Shown here in pieces: positions 13,039-14,392 of a stretch of DNA of 14,392 nucleotides (its first letter is position 1; every line of letters starts with the position of its first letter). The notes beneath the pieces were generated by a model. The model saw only the letters and a program-made list of their open reading frames with translations, was not told the DNA's origin and did not search any database. A program made the position numbers and the translations under genes. Where the stretch lies: positions 1-14,392 of the forward strand of contig CAJLRL010000043.1 in assembly GCA_905209075.1 (NCBI GenBank). The letters run 5' to 3'. This stretch comes from an uncultured Lachnospiraceae bacterium. GTDB taxonomy: Bacteria > Bacillota > Clostridia > Lachnospirales > Lachnospiraceae.

Positions 13039-14392
13039 ATGGATTTAATGTCTTTAACTGCCGTGGAACTCGGCAAGAAAATACAGGCAAAGGAAGTTAC
13101 AGTGGAAGAGGCTGTAAAGGCTGCCATTGCTTCTATAAAAGCAAAAGAAGAAAAGATAAACAGCTTTGTCACAATAGACGAAGAGGGTGCACTTAAAAAA
13201 GCAGCAGAAGTTCAGGCAAAAATTGATGCGGGAGAGCTAAAAGGAGCGCTTGCGGGTGTGCCTGTAGCCATAAAGGATAACATGTGTACAGAAGGGCTTC
13301 TCACCACATGTTCATCAAAGATACTCTACAATTTCATCCCGACCTACACAGCGGAGGCTGTTAAGCGTCTTGAGGATGCAGGCTGTGTCATCGTTGGAAA
13401 AACCAACATGGATGAGTTTGCCATGGGAAGCACCACAGAGACATCTGCATTTGGAGCAACCAAAAACCCATGGAATACAGAGCACGTACCGGGCGGTTCA
13501 TCAGGCGGAAGCTGTGCAGCAGTTGCAGCAGAGGAGGTACCGTTTGCACTCGGTTCAGATACAGGCGGATCAATCAGACAGCCAAGCTCCTTCTGTGGTG
13601 TGACAGGAATCAAGCCAACCTACGGCACAGTTTCACGATATGGACTCATTGCCTATGGCTCATCGCTTGACCAGATTGGACCTATCGCAAAGGATGTCAC
13701 AGACTGTGCTGCTATACTTGAGGCAATCGCTTCATATGATACGAAGGATTCGACATCAGTAAACAGAGACGATTTGAAGTTTACAGAGGCGCTTGTCGAT
13801 GACGTAAAGGGTATGAAGATTGGTATTCCAAAGGATTATCTCGGAGATGGACTTGACCCGGAGGTAAAATCGGCAATCCTTGCAGCGGCAGATGAATTAA
13901 AGAAAAAAGGTGCTGTTGTGGAAGAATTTGACCTCGGACTTGTAGAGTATGCCATCCCGGCTTACTACGTAATCGCCTGTGCTGAGGCAAGCTCAAACCT
14001 TGCCAGATTCGACGGTGTCAAATACGGATACCGTACAAAGGAGTACACAGACCTTCACAATATGTACAAGAAATCGCGTTCTGAGGGCTTTGGACCTGAG
14101 GTGAAGAGAAGAATCATGCTCGGCTCCTTCGTGCTTTCATCAGGATATTATGATGCATATTACTTAAAGGCCTTAAGAGTAAAAGCACTTATCAAAAAAG
14201 CCTTTGATGATGCATTTGCCAAATATGATGTGATACTCGGACCGGCAGCACCAACCACAGCTCCAAAGCTTGGAGAGAGCTTAAGTGATCCAATCCAGAT
14301 GTACCTCGGTGATATCTACACCATATCTGTAAACCTTGCAGGACTTCCGGGAATATCGCTTCCGTGCGGCATGGACAAAAACGGACTTCCAA
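13039..14392 (+). CDS. gatA: Glutamyl/aspartyl-tRNA amidotransferase subunit A (3' end beyond window)
   Basis: 451 codons are visible, about 35-40 short of a full GatA. This is the amidase-signature subunit that releases ammonia from glutamine (or asparagine) and passes it to GatB for amidation of Asp-tRNA(Asn) or Glu-tRNA(Gln). The Ser-cisSer-Lys triad is intact: Lys79 in VAIKDN, Ser154 in PGGSSGGS and Ser178 in SDTGGSIRQPSS. These numbers coincide with those known for Staphylococcus aureus GatA. The C-terminal half shows GPAAPTTAP and NLAGLPGISLPCG, both family-typical. AAGGAGGAG at 13026-13034 gives a strong ribosome site five bases before the ATG. It lies 17 bp after the GNAT-gatC gene and is surely co-transcribed with it; gatB is expected just beyond the right edge. 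Confidence 0.97.
   Translation, partial: MDLMSLTAVELGKKIQAKEVTVEEAVKAAIASIKAKEEKINSFVTIDEEGALKKAAEVQAKIDAGELKGALAGVPVAIKDNMCTEGLLTTCSSKILYNFIPTYTAEAVKRLEDAGCVIVGKTNMDEFAMGSTTETSAFGATKNPWNTEHVPGGSSGGSCAAVAAEEVPFALGSDTGGSIRQPSSFCGVTGIKPTYGTVSRYGLIAYGSSLDQIGPIAKDVTDCAAILEAIASYDTKDSTSVNRDDLKFTEALVDDVKGMKIGIPKDYLGDGLDPEVKSAILAAADELKKKGAVVEEFDLGLVEYAIPAYYVIACAEASSNLARFDGVKYGYRTKEYTDLHNMYKKSRSEGFGPEVKRRIMLGSFVLSSGYYDAYYLKALRVKALIKKAFDDAFAKYDVILGPAAPTTAPKLGESLSDPIQMYLGDIYTISVNLAGLPGISLPCGMDKNGLP

Overview
The window looks like chromosome from a gut-type Lachnospiraceae member (Roseburia/Agathobacter/Eubacterium rectale-like Clostridia). This rests on moderate AT-richness, strong AGGAGG ribosome sites, a T-box-controlled archaeal-type AspRS followed by gatC and gatA, and the style of the Y-family polymerase and ABC-F protein. 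It is an inference from protein style; no database search was run.

Layout. Bases 1-232 hold the C-terminal end of a Tn916/ICE-type tyrosine recombinase, so an integrated element probably ends just inside the left edge. From 401 on the genes look like core chromosome: a low-molecular-weight protein tyrosine phosphatase, then a tightly spaced plus-strand group (a YbaK/ProXp-type tRNA editing deacylase, a HAD phosphatase/phosphoglucomutase-like protein, and a very long HelD-type helicase). A YfmM-like ABC-F ATPase follows from its own promoter, then a 16-bp perfect hairpin, a small unrecognised acidic protein, and DNA polymerase IV. A minus-strand Cof-type HAD phosphatase converges on the polymerase gene. 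It is driven by a promoter whose -35 box overlaps that of a plus-strand promoter. Beyond it lies a short ORF tail I could not identify.

The right third is a tRNA-dependent asparagine (and possibly glutamine) module: a sigma-A-like promoter, a roughly 340-nt T-box leader with a clear T-box sequence and intrinsic terminator, an archaeal-type (probably non-discriminating) AspRS, a long imperfect palindrome, a GatC that is the C-terminal half of a GNAT acetyltransferase fusion, and gatA running off the right edge. Chemically, AspRS makes Asp-tRNA(Asn) and GatCAB amidates it to Asn-tRNA(Asn). The T-box would switch the operon on when the sensed tRNA is uncharged.

The most unusual features are two protein fusions. 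One is HelD carrying at its C-terminus what looks like the beta-sandwich N-domain of a glycoside hydrolase family 31 enzyme without the catalytic barrel. The other is a GNAT acetyltransferase fused to GatC. Secondary points are a nearly leaderless promoter-start arrangement for the ABC-F gene, a T-box with overlapping GAA/AAC candidate specifier triplets, and a roughly 155-200 bp palindromic element between aspS and the GNAT-gatC gene.
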